NCBI RefSeq assembly: GCF_027942865.1
Contig: NC_134517.1
Location: forward strand, 19,970,009-20,034,008
Length of the DNA: 64,000 bases
Direction: 5' to 3'
DNA from: Odontesthes bonariensis
Taxonomy: Eukaryota; Chordata; Actinopteri; Atheriniformes; Atherinopsidae
The stretch's first letter is position 1; every line of letters starts with the position of its first letter. Shown here one piece after another: positions 1 through 13,200 of the stretch. A program made the position numbers and the translations under genes. The notes beneath the pieces were generated by a model. The model was not told the origin of the DNA and ran no database searches. It saw nothing but the letters and a program-made list of their open reading frames with translations.

Positions 1-3000
1 CAGATGAAAATCTGAAATGCCTGAGCTTTTATAAAGTGACAGCTGCAGGAAACCCAATAGCTCGGGGAGAATATTTTGGGAGCTTGTTTTCCTCAGACAG
101 AGACTGTTTGGAGGTTTAACAAGATGGATTTAACTAAATTACTAAATACTTGATAAGGAAAAAAATCCATTCAGCTGGGACTATGTGGTTCAGTAATGTG
201 TAATGCTTCTACCATGTGCGTGTTCAATGTTTTTTTTAGGCTTTTGTGTCACTCAGTGTAGGCTTACTACAGGGGAAAGGAGAAAAATACCAGCTAACAG
301 CAGCTTCAGTCGAGAGGAAATCCCAGATGTTTCTTGTCTGAAAAACAGCGTGGCCCCATAACCACACGCAGACCAGAAGAGAGATCAGTTAGAAGTATGG
401 ATATTGTAGCTGCGCCACTCAGAGGTCTCCTAAAGTCCTCTTAACTTTTGGCCTTTAGTGTATGGGAAAACAATACTGTAACAGTAAAGAGATGACAGCT
501 GAAAAGAAATGTAAAGGAGTGGAGCATCTGGAGCAGAGAGCGAGCTGTCTGCAGCTGAAGATGCACTCTTTTGCATATGTGTCGAACAGGTCGGATTTGT
601 GTAAATCCTTTTTCATAGGAAGTATTTTCAGGGGCCAAAGAGCCCTGCCCTTGCATGCCCAGTTAAGATATGAAATGTGTGCATTATGTATCACTGAGTG
701 GTGGCCTATGCACATAATACATAATTTATTATGTCAATATCTAGACACTACAAATCATGTTGAAACTTCATAACATCAGACGGTGCCATGAAATAATTCT
801 ACATATTGCTTTGATGGACAGGATATTAAAGTCTGCTGCCGGAGAATTTCCTATCAGTGCTTAAAGCAATAAAGTAATGGAGTGTGCACAGTACCAACCA
901 CTAGAGAGATTAGCCTCCATCCTTTTTCCTGTATTTGCCACTTATTAAGCACTTAGTTGCGGATCTAAGGGACAAACTCGTCTCTGCAGGGGTGGAAGTG
1001 TCAGGTTCAGGTTACAACCAGCTCTCATGTGCTTTCAGGATCCAGCCGCAGGATGCGGGGCCTTGAGACACCAGAGGAACCTTGTGAGACAATAGCATTA
1101 AAGCGATCTGCGTGTTAGCCGATCTGTTGTCATAGTGCTGACAGCGAGTCCTGACACAGAGGGTTCTCACCGGCTCAGAGGAGGGGGCTCCATTTAATAA
1201 AGGTTGGGGGAACAGCGCTGGAGGTTTTGAAAAGGGTTAAAGTCTTGGGTCAAGGGTGAGAGGTTGGCAGCGTGAGGCGAAGGACAATAGGACAGACGGG
1301 AGTGACGCAGAGAAAGAGATCCCAGCAGCTGGGGTAGACGAACGGGAGGGTTGGGGCTGTTCATGGGAAGAAACCCCAAGATTAGCTGGAGCCCTTCGTC
1401 TGCTGTCTCCATGTCTCTGTGCTTCATTATGTCTCTATTGTGTGGGTGTGTGTTCACATGCTTATGCACTGTGCAACAAGTGGGGAAATGAAAGTCTGCA
1501 GCCATCGTGTTATTTGCTGTCCAGGCAGCTGGAGTGTGAGAACTTTTTAATTTGTATGGACCCTCATCGGTGTGGGGTTGACATCTGTGCCACTTGATAT
1601 GGGAAACTTTTCATTTATTAATTCTTATGTGCTTTATTGTTTTGGGGATATTGGCAACCATGAATTCACTAAAATACAAATATTACAAAGGCTTTCTCAT
1701 ACCTAGTTAACTATAAAGGGCACATTTTTCATTAATTGCTGGTTGAGTATTCGGTTTTCTCATTTCGGTTTACATATCAGATGGACATCTGTTATCGATA
1801 TCAAACAATACTTACATCAGTTCTGTAACTGACTGTTTTCAGAAGAGACAACTCTGTGCTGAGCTTTATCCAAACAGTTTTTTGCTCTAATGGGTACCAT
1901 CGTCATTTAGAGTAAAATAAGAGCATGACATGTTTCATAAAATCTCCAAAATGTCTTCTAAACCAGTAGTTTTTTTGTCGATGTAAGGTATAATAACCTT
2001 TGTACGAAGCAGCATTTTAATGCCATTAGCTGTCCAGAATCGTCAGTAATCAGACGATGCTTACAGGGTTTCCTCTTTACCTTTTTTTGAACGTATCAAA
2101 AGGTGCTACGACGTCAACACAAGCTATAGAAGAAAATGCAACAGGTTGTTTGTCATTCTGAAGGACAGGCAATTTCCTGCAGTACTGTATCTCCTACTGG
2201 TTGGTTGACTCCATAATCTCAGTGTAGCGGACCACAAAGACAACAAAGACTCTTTCAAACCTGAGGCATCATTAAAATAATTAGTGCAGACTGAAAGAGA
2301 AACAAACTGTTACACAAAGACCTTTAATTTTCTCCAAAATGGCAGTTTATTAAATGTGTGGGGGGATGGTAAAGTACAACTACAAACCCCTCATCGCTCT
2401 CTCCGTTTCTTTCTATTTTAGTTTTTTTTTCTTTGTTTCCAAGCACTGTTTCACTCTTTTGACTTCTAGACTCAAATGACAAAATACTTTGTGTTGTGCC
2501 TTTAGATTTTGATACGACTGTTTTCCGTCCAACCAAGCCATGATGGCAGTACCCAAAGTCTTGTAAGTTACAGGGGCTGGATAATGGGAAGCATGTGTGC
2601 GTCGTACTCACAACACAATTTGGCCAAAACCGCAGTGGCTGCAGAGGTGCCAGAGAGTCAGGGCTGTGAAGTCAATTTTAGAGGCGAATCAATGGCTGCC
2701 AGGCATCTCCGAATGAGTGTTGCTCCATTTCCAGACCTAACACGATAGAAACGCAAACATGCAATTAGAAGTGCTGAGTCAGATACGCTGGTCATTGTTT
2801 GGTCAAACACTGGGAAGACAAACTAAATCTGTAAAGTGTACAATGGCAGCGAGTCTTTAGAAGTTTTCTTACTGTACTGTATGAATTCAGTGTAGCATTT
2901 CTACTTGTGGTCGAATTCCTTAGCATGATGAACAATGTGTTGATAATGGGATGATATATTGCATCGCAGACAGATGTCGGGGTTGGTTTTAAGATGATAT

Positions 3001-6000
3001 TTTTTTAGGTCTGGTAATTGTAGGTTAGAGAGACATGATCTTGGGTTTATATGGTCCACAAATAAGATCTCAACTTCAGCCACATCTGGTAAGGATATCT
3101 TTTTAAACATTGATAGATATCATATAAATTCTGAATCCGGGTTTTAAATGAGATCTCGGGGTATGTTGAATTTCCACACATCGTATTTCAAGGAGCTTTT
3201 GGACCGGTGGTCAGACAAATCATCTGGGGTCTACCATTTTAGACATTTACAGGATCAGGAAAACAATCTCAATTCACTGAAAAAGAAAGTAATTATTAGT
3301 CGAAGCCCTGTGCACATATCTTGTCTTATTTGAGGGTTCCAAACATCTGCAATGAAAGTAAAACCTCCAAGGAAGTTGTTAAACTTTGAGTAGACGCTTG
3401 AAAAGCCTCTACTTAGCCTTTAACCTTTACACTGGTCAAAGACTGAGCGTATTTCCTCTTCTTCTTTCTGTTGTGTACACAATGTGACTGGGGGAAAAAA
3501 AAAAAGTATTTTTTTTCAATGCTCATAATTTTTTGACTGAGCCAAAAGGAAACACGAGGCTCAGTATTAGTCAGTCCGCTGTGGTTTTCCCTCTCACTCT
3601 CCATATGTCTTACTATAATGAATGAGATTGGTTAGCATAATCATTTTTTCCATGACTTCTTTTTGTTTCATACCAAAACAACCCAGAGCCTGACATGGAT
3701 TGGAATAGTTTTTTCTAATTCAACATATGGCTTATAGAACTTTACTTTCAGGATGGATTGAAGCTATAGGTTTCAATGTATTGTTGCAGTTTTCAACAAA
3801 TCACATCGTATATTATTCGAAAAAACCTCTCACAGAATTTATAAAGCTTATGTTCTTTGGTGGACTTGCAGGGAAAAAGGGGGTCAGCAGACAAATGAAT
3901 AGATCTGTATAATGGGTTCGCTGTGGAGTGAGTTGCTGTAAACCAATCAATAAGTCGCATTCATGCCAAACATGTAGGGAGACATACAGCAGATTGACCT
4001 ATAAAGAGGGACTGCAGTCAAAAAACTAGGTCAGTAACAGTCCACAGGAATGAAACTGACTGAGTGCAACAAATTGCCAAAACAATGTTTACAAGAATCC
4101 CAAGCCCCAAGACGAGGAATGTTTTTTTCCATGAGTGCAGTAAAAAATGTTCCAGGATACTTAGATGATCAGTTTGCTCTGTAGTTTTGGCTTACTTCTC
4201 TTTTTCAACAGACATTGACATTCATAATGAGTCATCCCTCATATGGTCCGCTCCACACACCCATTTGGCTCAGTCTGTCCTCCTTTCCTCTGGTGGGGTG
4301 AGTTTGCTTTCTCAGGCTGTTTTTGGGTGTAAGTGGTGCTTGGGCCTGGGCACCTTCTACTGTGTAAGCCAGGCAGGGTGCAGGTCTTCATGGGTGACTT
4401 AACACTGAGGAGCTTTCAGGGCCCCCAGTCTCACAGCGTGAAAGGTTGACCCACAATGAAGCCTTCTTCATTTGTATGAGCTTCATCGTCATTCAGATTG
4501 TGTCCTCAAGTAGGGGAGTGTCCCTGTCTCAGCTCTGAGTCTTGAGCATGCAGCACTCCTGCATTCATATGATCATTCCCAGAGCCGGTGATGCGGTCAT
4601 TGTTTTTGGTGAATCTGAGTCCAGTCGTTCTTTTTTTCTTTCTTTCAGTTTATGCATTTAGTTTAACTTTACAAAATAATTTGTCGGTGCCCAGTTAGGA
4701 TTAAAAAGTCCCACAAACAAGTTTTTGTGTCACTTTTATGAGAAGCACAGCCTACGCTGTGCTGATCAAGCTGTACGAAAGGTGGCTTGGAGCCCAGTCG
4801 GATGCATTTATATGATTTAACTCAGCTTTTCTGAATGTTCACCACTAGTTGCTTTTAGTGCACCTCAAGGTTCTCAGATCATGCCTTTTCACATCTTCAT
4901 CATCACGAGGGTGCATTAAACATGTGAACAAATCCATGAAGGTGCTTGTGCAACCCAAAATTTGCCAGTGTTTGGACTGGAAATACGAGGATTGTGCATG
5001 CACCATGAAAAAAAATCTGGAAGAAAGGCTAAAAGAGGAGATGTGCCTTCATGTACCTCTTTTTTTTTAATTTCTAAAAGCACAAGGACAACACAATAGA
5101 CTTAATCTCCTGGTGAGACAGTTTTTTCAAATTTGCCCACGGTGCAACCTCCAGCTGCACGCTAATCCACACCTTATGATTATATCTAATGTTTACCTGA
5201 TATTAGATTATTTGTCATAAGCCAGCCTGTAACTAGCTCATGTGCCTTGCTGCAAAGATACTGTAGTGCAAAGTCACAATCGGCTTTTTGGAAATATCCA
5301 CGGGGGCTCTGTGTGCTTTATTGTGCGTGATGTGAGGACCAGTGACCCGCAAAAAGAATCCAATAATAACCGCTCTTTAGAGCAAATGACATATACCCCG
5401 GTCTATGTTCAAAGTCTGCGTCAGACAAGACTATCACTGAACTCACTGCAATTCTTGCTGCTATTTTTTTTTTTTGTCTAGTGATGGCTCGAGGTATTAC
5501 AACTGAAAAATCTCCTGCTGCTCAAACACCTTTTGTCCTATAAAGCACAATTATCAGATGTGTAAAGGTTGCAAATGTGAACTTTCATAAAGTTTATCTT
5601 TGGGACCCCTGTGCTTCATTATCCTAAAAAGAAATGATTGCAACACCTTTCTATAAATGCCAGAAATATGACTTTATTTACAAGGTACAGTTATAGTTAT
5701 TTTTAATCAAAAGCTGGTTATTTCTTTATGAACTGAAAACACACTAAAGTAAGAATGAAAACACTTTTTTGACCGCGCATGATCATATGCTTTGAATTTT
5801 CTCTCACACAAGAGCAATAAACATGTTGTTGTCAATGAACTCTTAAAGGTTTTCAGATGGTTCACTGGAATGCTTTTGATTTTGTAACATGCCAGCAACA
5901 TGAATCACATTCTATGCTTCAGTATGAAACATGAAGTTGTGTGCATAATCTGTCACATTTGGTGCTTTGCTGGAGCTTTAAATGTACTTCAATGGAACTC

Positions 6001-7287
6001 ACAAGTCCGGCTAACACTAAATGAGCGGTGAAAACACATAGGCTGATTTTCCCAATGTCCCAATGTCAGCTCTCCTGGCTTTTACTGGGCTCATGGTAGA
6101 AACCCTTAAAGATTAGTGGGACAATTGTTGTTGTGGGATCCCTGCTAAGTTCACTTCCCTGACCCCCGAGGCTCCCCTCCCCTGCTGATCCCCCTCATCT
6201 CTGAGGTCTAGTATCCGTGAGAAGAGCCCACTCCAGCTCAGCTTCAGTGGTGCCCCCTCTCTGCTGAAAAGTCTTTCTCTCATTAGCATGCCCCTGGGGC
6301 TCCTTAGTCTGTTGTTGCCAAACAAACACAGCCAAGTTCTTCTTCCCTGTCTCCCTCGCTATCTTTTGTCCGGTCATCTCTCATCATCCATCTTCTCCGT
6401 CTCTGTTATTCATGCAAGTTGTTTCTCATTCTATCCTCCTCTTTGCTCTTGTATCTCTCTCCTTTATCAGCTCTTTCATTCCATCTTAGATTTAGCTTTT
6501 TTTTTCTTCCTGTACGTGTCTCTGGTTTTCCCATTTTCACATGCCGTTTCCTCTGTTGTCTGTGTCAGCTCAGAGGATGCTCTGCTTCGTTGTTTAGGAA
6601 ATGTAGATTTTCCCTTTTTTATGCGTCCTCTTCGTGATTTAGAAGTCACCAGCTGGGAGGAAGACAGCGGTCAGGGGTTGCAAATGTATGCTGCAAGAGC
6701 AGAGAGCATATGGTGCACATCAGAAGATGAAGGGCTAACCCTCGTCCGCACACTCCCCCGCTCTCGGACTGTGGTCAGATGGGATATAGACAAAGGCAAT
6801 TGTGTGCCTATGTGCTTGATGCTCAGGCGTACAAAGTAGTTTTTATCTGCAACTGAAGCAGAGCTACTGAATTTCCTGCTCCCAACAGGCAGCTTTCCCT
6901 GAGCTCTTTGAGTTTTCTGAGCATAATAGGAAAAGACTTGCATGTTATAAAGAGGACAATATTATTTCCCCACCTGAAACTTACTCCCAGAATAGTCAGT
7001 GCAAACAGAATAAATCCACTTTGTGGAATGGGAACAGACCAAGCTCAATAAAATTACATAACAAGATTTCTGTTCCTTGGACAGGAACTGTGACAGTCAG
7101 CAAAGTAGTGCCGTCATGAGGCGAAGTTAATAGAAGGTGAACGTGAAGGTGAGAGTAAGAGAGAGAGTAAGCAGAGACGGGGGAAGGAGAGGGAGCGAAA
7201 GAGGGGTTAAAGCGAGGGTAGAGTGGGAGAAAGGAAGAGGGAATTTGCTGAAAGAAAGCATTTTTGCTGGATGGAAGAAAAACAGCC
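1..7287. other. Gene-less 5' flank of gpm6b
   Basis: I recognise no exon, RNA gene or mobile element here. Reading frames of up to 183 codons occur (for example 6288-6839 on the plus strand) but have no domain, signal or repeat character and look like chance. The last part, about 7146-7256, is a purine-rich (GA-rich) tract just upstream of the first recognised gpm6b exon and is probably 5' UTR or core promoter. Mammalian M6B genes have additional upstream first exons; none could be confirmed here, though one could be hidden. Confidence 0.5.
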
Positions 7288-10200
7288 ATGGAAACTCCAT
7301 CAGAAGAAAACCAAGACGAGAGGCAGAACAAAAGAGGTACCAATGAGCACTTACAAAGAGCCGGTTTCTGTTCTTTTCAACTCTGTGTTTACTGGGGCTT
7401 TAACCTTCTCCAGCTTGCTTGGTTTCATTCCCCCATAGTTGAGTCGATGTTGCTCAGTGAGGAAATTTCAAATGTCTGTATTCAGCTGTCTTCATTTTCA
7501 TGTTTATATACCTTAAAGAGCTCAGTTTATTTTCAGTTTGTGCATTGCTGCAGTCATGCCTTCACTGTCTTTTGTGTGTGTGCATTGCGCTTGTTTAAGG
7601 ATATAATTAGGTTAAGTCGATGTGTTTGACAACCTTCACAGCAGGAGGAGGAATGTTGTCAACAACATGATTAATCAGATCACCTTCAGCCTTTGCTTTG
7701 GGGTCCGGTTCTGATGCTCATGTGACCATTGTGGTTTGGACACGGATCAGCAGGGGCACCCGGACCAGTCTGCTGCTACATAGCCCTATTAAGCAACAAA
7801 CTGTGATGCTATGTATTTTCTATGGCTTTGTCTTTTATTTGACTGGTAAACATGGAACAACCTCGTCCACTTATAACCAGTTTCCTCTCTGGGACCACTG
7901 GAAGGTCTTGACCACTGCAGACCGGGAACATCCAAAGAAAGCTGCGTTGTGGCGACACTCGAGCCCATTCTTTCAGCTTCCAACCCATCAACTTCAAAAA
8001 CGCAATGTTCAGGATCTGAGTGACACACGCCACCTACTGCCAGGTGCCGTTTTAACGAGATATTTCTTAATTTGCCTGTTCGTGGTCATATCGGTGTTTT
8101 TTTTTTTATTTCAGATGATGTTGCATTGTTTCAGTTATTGTATGTATTAGATTTTTTTTGGAGACCTTAGATCTTTATGAAAGCAGTTTAGAGCTAGAAA
8201 GACATGAAGAGAAAGAGACTTTGGTAACAATGAGCAAAAATATGGCAACGTGGTCGGGATCATGGGAAATCTTTTTTTTTTAAAGAAACTGCCTTTCTAA
8301 GACTGGTTTGATAAATGAAAGAACAATGAAGTCCCCACTGTATGATTATAGATTAAACCGACTTGACTGCTCTTCATCCCTTTTCTTTTTGTACTTAACA
8401 TCACACGGGTCGTCTTCACAGCTTTATTCTTCATGTCCCTTCACTTGCATTAAGATGTCATTATCCATTAGTGCCATTGTTGCCTCTTGTCTTATTGACA
8501 TTGAATGTTCACTGCATGCGAGTCTTCCACAGGCCAACAAATTTCAAACAGCCTTGACTGAGCTGCTGTCAGCTGTTTTATGTTTTATGAGTTTAAATTT
8601 AATTTTTTATAAATTTGCAGGCTCAGATTCCCCTCAAGCCGTGAGACCTGCCATTACATCCTCTATTGCATTTTAAAAGTATCTCTCCTCTCACCAGAGT
8701 GTGGAAAATGAACCTCATAAATGTTCCGGCAGCTTGCCCCAATGGAGCAACAAACAACAACACTTTGCATCGGCTGCAAACCATCACATCTGTTAGCAAT
8801 AAGCCTAGGTTTCAGATTGGAACTAGAATGTGTTTAATGGAGCAGGAAGCCAGATTGTTGTTCGGTGCTCAGAGGAAATGGAAGGGTTGCTGTATCTTTA
8901 TCCCAAATTGTGTGTGTCGAGACATGTTTATTTGTGAGTGAGAGCTGTTAGACTGTCGTAGACACACTTTTCCATATGATAACGTGGAACTTGTATTTGT
9001 TTGTGTTCCACGAGGCTCTTTGTTTGGGACGTTATATCTGTGTTTGCGTCTGCCATGGTCATCAGGTTAAACAGTTTGCTTTAAGAAAAATCTGCAGCTC
9101 CCTCAATTCCATGTTTTTGGTGTTTCTCAAAGTAGATATGGAAAAACTGTACACATTTTTCCACTTTCCAGCAAACATCCATTTGAGCAATCACCGCAAG
9201 TTGTGGTGTTGAGAGGCTGGGTTCATGTGACGTCCGACAAGAACCAGGACCAGCTGCAGGGGTTAGCGATGAGTCTGAGATCAAGCGGGCCGTTGGGATG
9301 TGTGGTCGTGCTAACCTGTTTGGAAGCACCGAGACAAATATTCCCATAATTTTCTCAAAGCACAACAAGGGGGAAAAATTATGACAACTAAACAAAATGC
9401 AACGTGTCAGACATCCCTAACCCCCACACCATAGATATATTTTTTTTTATTTTTTTTTTTAACTGTTCCGCTTTTGTTATGTTTTGGTTGATTTATTTAT
9501 TTATTTATTTTTTTTTTTTTACGCTTTTTTTTTCTGTTTTGTTGCTGTGTTTTCTGACTACTTTTTGATTTTGCCTCTCTCTGCCTGTCTTGTGACTGTA
9601 TGTGAGCTTGCCTTCATCTCATATCGGCCTTAATGAGCAGACTCATCCACACACTGGCTGATTTGACAAACAGGATCCTCCTGGAGTGTTAAGAGGCCAT
9701 TATGGCCCATTGTGGCTCCACTGTTCGCTGTGCTGGAGGCACACACAGGATGAGGCTCAGTGGTGGGCTTGTCCCCGGCCTGCAGCCTGTGGGCCGGAAG
9801 AGCTCACTGCTATTCTGAATAGCCCCTGAGAGGCCAGTGTGATGGACAGTCTGGGGCTCCACACACTGGCCCTTTGTATCAAGGCTTCTTGGACTCTCTT
9901 TCTGTTTCATTTTTTTTCCCTGTCTCTTTTTTTACACAATGTCACACAGTCACACTTTCACACACTTTTTTCCTTTTTTTTCACACAAGCAACTTTTTCC
10001 CCTCTTCTCTCCTCGTGATCCGAATGTGGCAAATCTAGCTTCTGCTGTAAGACCAGACATTGTCATGGCAAACAGTTACTAACTTGTCTGTGTTTCTCGC
10101 TCGTACTCTATTTTGCATTCTGTTCTTTTTGTCACTCATATTCTCTGTATTGGAGAAAGATAGAGAACAGAGTCTCTTGAAGTGGCCAGAGGTCTGACTG

Positions 10201-13200
10201 GGGAGTATTAGTCAGGGACTGCGAGCATGTGAAAGTCATCAGAGGGTACAATGTGATTTTCATTTATGGTGCTCTGTTCAGAGAATAGACAGCAGAACAT
10301 GTTCATATTATCATGTTTGAAATGGAAAAGATGACTTTTTGTTATTTTTATGATTCTTTTAGTGTAAAAATAAGCTGTGATGGATTGGTAAGTTAACAAC
10401 AAAGCAATAGATAGTTCATTTATTTAAACATTTTCTGATCACTCATTTCGAAACAAATGAGTCATGTATTCTACAGGATCTATGTCAGCGAGCTTTTTGT
10501 TCAGATTCAACAGCTCCTACAGAGCTTTCTTTTGTACTTAAAGACAAAGTTTCTTCAGTAAATGCGGCCGTACTTAAATGTATGAGGCTCTTCCACAGAG
10601 AAAGTGCAACGGCAGATTGTTTTGAACGTTCATCACAGAGTCCACAGTGTTGCGGCATCAGACTCACTTCAGTGAGTAACTTGATTCCCCTCTTGTGCAT
10701 GTATACTGGAAGGAGGAAAATGGTCCAATCATATGGGCAAGTCAAATTCTAACTGCGGCTCGACTCAACCCTGCATGTGACTGCCTACTTTCTAAAAATG
10801 TATTTATTTAATTTTCATATTTTTGGGCTTTTTTTGTCATCTTTACTCCTGAAGAATTTCCAAGGTGACAACATGTTCAGCATGTGTGTGGCTGTGATGT
10901 CATCACGTGTGTCTCTATGCACACAATATGAACCATTCTGCTACTCGTGTGTTATTGTAATCAAAATTCCCTGTGTCAATATTGCCATAGACTATTTGGA
11001 CTGCAATAAATAGGCTGCAGACATTTTTCTCTGCAGACATTTTTGCATGAAATAGTTGCAAAGGGCCAGGTTCACTAATGACGGCGGCATTTCTTTTGTG
11101 CATGTTTTACAACTATTCAGCATGCACAGATGCAGAGGTAGAAAGCAGCCATCCTTAATACAGTGAGTTTATCACCATATACTGAAATATTTGTTCATAT
11201 AATTATCGTTACAATAAACTTGAACAATTTTTTATTCCTTACATGATTCAACTTAACATTTTTAAGCAACGTTATAAACACTACTTTCACTAGTGTTTAT
11301 AAAATATTTTATGGATCGCATAGTAGAAATATTGAATGGATTGTTGAGGCCTTGTCATGGTGCTGAAAAAGAGATCTTTTTTTAAATCTTTATTTTCTAA
11401 GCATGTGTCCAGTTATCGGTTCTAGTTATAAATTGAACAAAAATATGTGATTGTCATCTTGATCTTATAAGTTTGCTCTCGGTTCCTCATTTTTTGAGCG
11501 TATTTATGAAAAAAAAGAGATGAAATTATGTCATTGATGCTTCCACCTACCAGTTGTCTTGATTTAAAAACCTTTAAGGACTGCTTAACGGTGGTGTTAG
11601 AAGCCCTCCTGTCATGTTCCTGCTGCTAATGATTGAAGCATGTCAGATGGTCCGAGTCGCAGTTACACAAACCCGACAACACGACCAGTCCAGCTGTGAG
11701 AGGACCACCCTGGATTTATTGAGTTATTAAGCATGCCACCCAAAGAGTGACTAAAGAGTGTTTTCTACACTTAGATTTAAAAACAATCTGGAAAAATCTT
11801 GATCGAGATTGAGAAGTACTGATCAGATTTGTTTTCTATCTTTAAGTGCACCAATGTAGACAGGAATGACAGAGGTAGGCATGTAAGCTTGACCGTCTCC
11901 ATGACAGGTTGAACAGAATGGGTGCAACACGATCAACTCTATATTTGAAACATTACATCTCAAGATGGACTGGCTGGATGCGCCAGTACCAATGTTTTTG
12001 TTCATTTGATATATTTTAGTTTCATTTCCGATCTAGTAATATCCGGACAATGAATGCAGACTCATTTGATGACATCTGACAACCAGCACTGAGCTTCCAG
12101 CATTTTAATTGAACTGTTGATTCATTTCAAAGCGATTTAAAACCATAGAGATACTGAATTGGGCATTGTGATGATTTTCTTCCATGATATGTCACTTTGA
12201 TTCACATATCTGGCATGGCAGTCGTTAAATCCTCAGCCATTCTTGAGCCATTTAATTGGGTGATAAATATAAACCCTTACCACACATGGAAACATAACAA
12301 TCTTATTGCGAACAAAGTATGCTGTACCGTTATGCAATCAGTGCCTCATAGAACAGTGAAAGTGAGTTGACTTTGAGCTAACATCTCCCGCTGGATCAGA
12401 GCTACCTGACAGCACCATCTACAACAAGAGTAGCTCTTACTTTAAATGGACTGTATTTACTTTAGAGCTGGGCTCAATATCCTGTGGAGCTCTGTGATCC
12501 GCACTCGCCATTCCACGACGTGTTCGTCTGAGAAATGTGGGCTGTGGTTAAAGTTAGCAACACTCCAGAGGGCCTTCTCATTGAGTTGTGGTTAACATGC
12601 CGCCATGGCAACTCCTGTTCTCTCGCCATGGAACAGAAATGTTTTTTATCTCCCAGTACTACACAAACAGTCGGTGCAAGGCCTCGTACTGCAAAAGTAT
12701 TGGTCCAGCAGCAGCAGTATATCGGATTTTATTTGTCGTGACAAAGAGCAAACACAGATGAACTTTGAGTGTCCTCGCCTCATGGAAGAGGCAAGCAAGT
12801 GGGGCAGATTTGTGGTTTTGAACTGAGGTGTGGTTGTGTCTTCTGGTGATGCACCGTCTTCTTTTTCCTGCTTCGTGCAGAAATAGGCTGATAAAGTCCA
12901 ATGAGTGTGGATGTGGCAGGTTTGAGAATAAACTCTCACAGTATCTACCTTAGCTTCTATATAATTTGGAAATGACTTTTAACATCCCAAATTTTAGGGT
13001 GCATAAGATGGTGTATTAAGTGGTTGATATGGAAAAGAGTGTGTATATGTTTAAATGCTTCTGAATGGGAAATGCTAAAGCATCACAGCATGTGGCAGTT
13101 CTGATGGAGAATTTTGTAAAGGATATTATTTAGATACCTCAGTGGGACGTATGTCACAGGTGTGACTCACAATCATAAGTGGGTCTTGACCTCGTTGTCC

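Noticed and set aside
6288-6839. 183-codon plus-strand reading frame
   Set aside because: Pyrimidine-rich composition gives a Leu/Ser/Phe-rich string; no domain, no splice context, no family recognised.
7698-8150. 150-codon plus-strand reading frame
   Set aside because: Lies in gpm6b intron 1, has no recognisable motif, and competing frames on the other strand are equally open.
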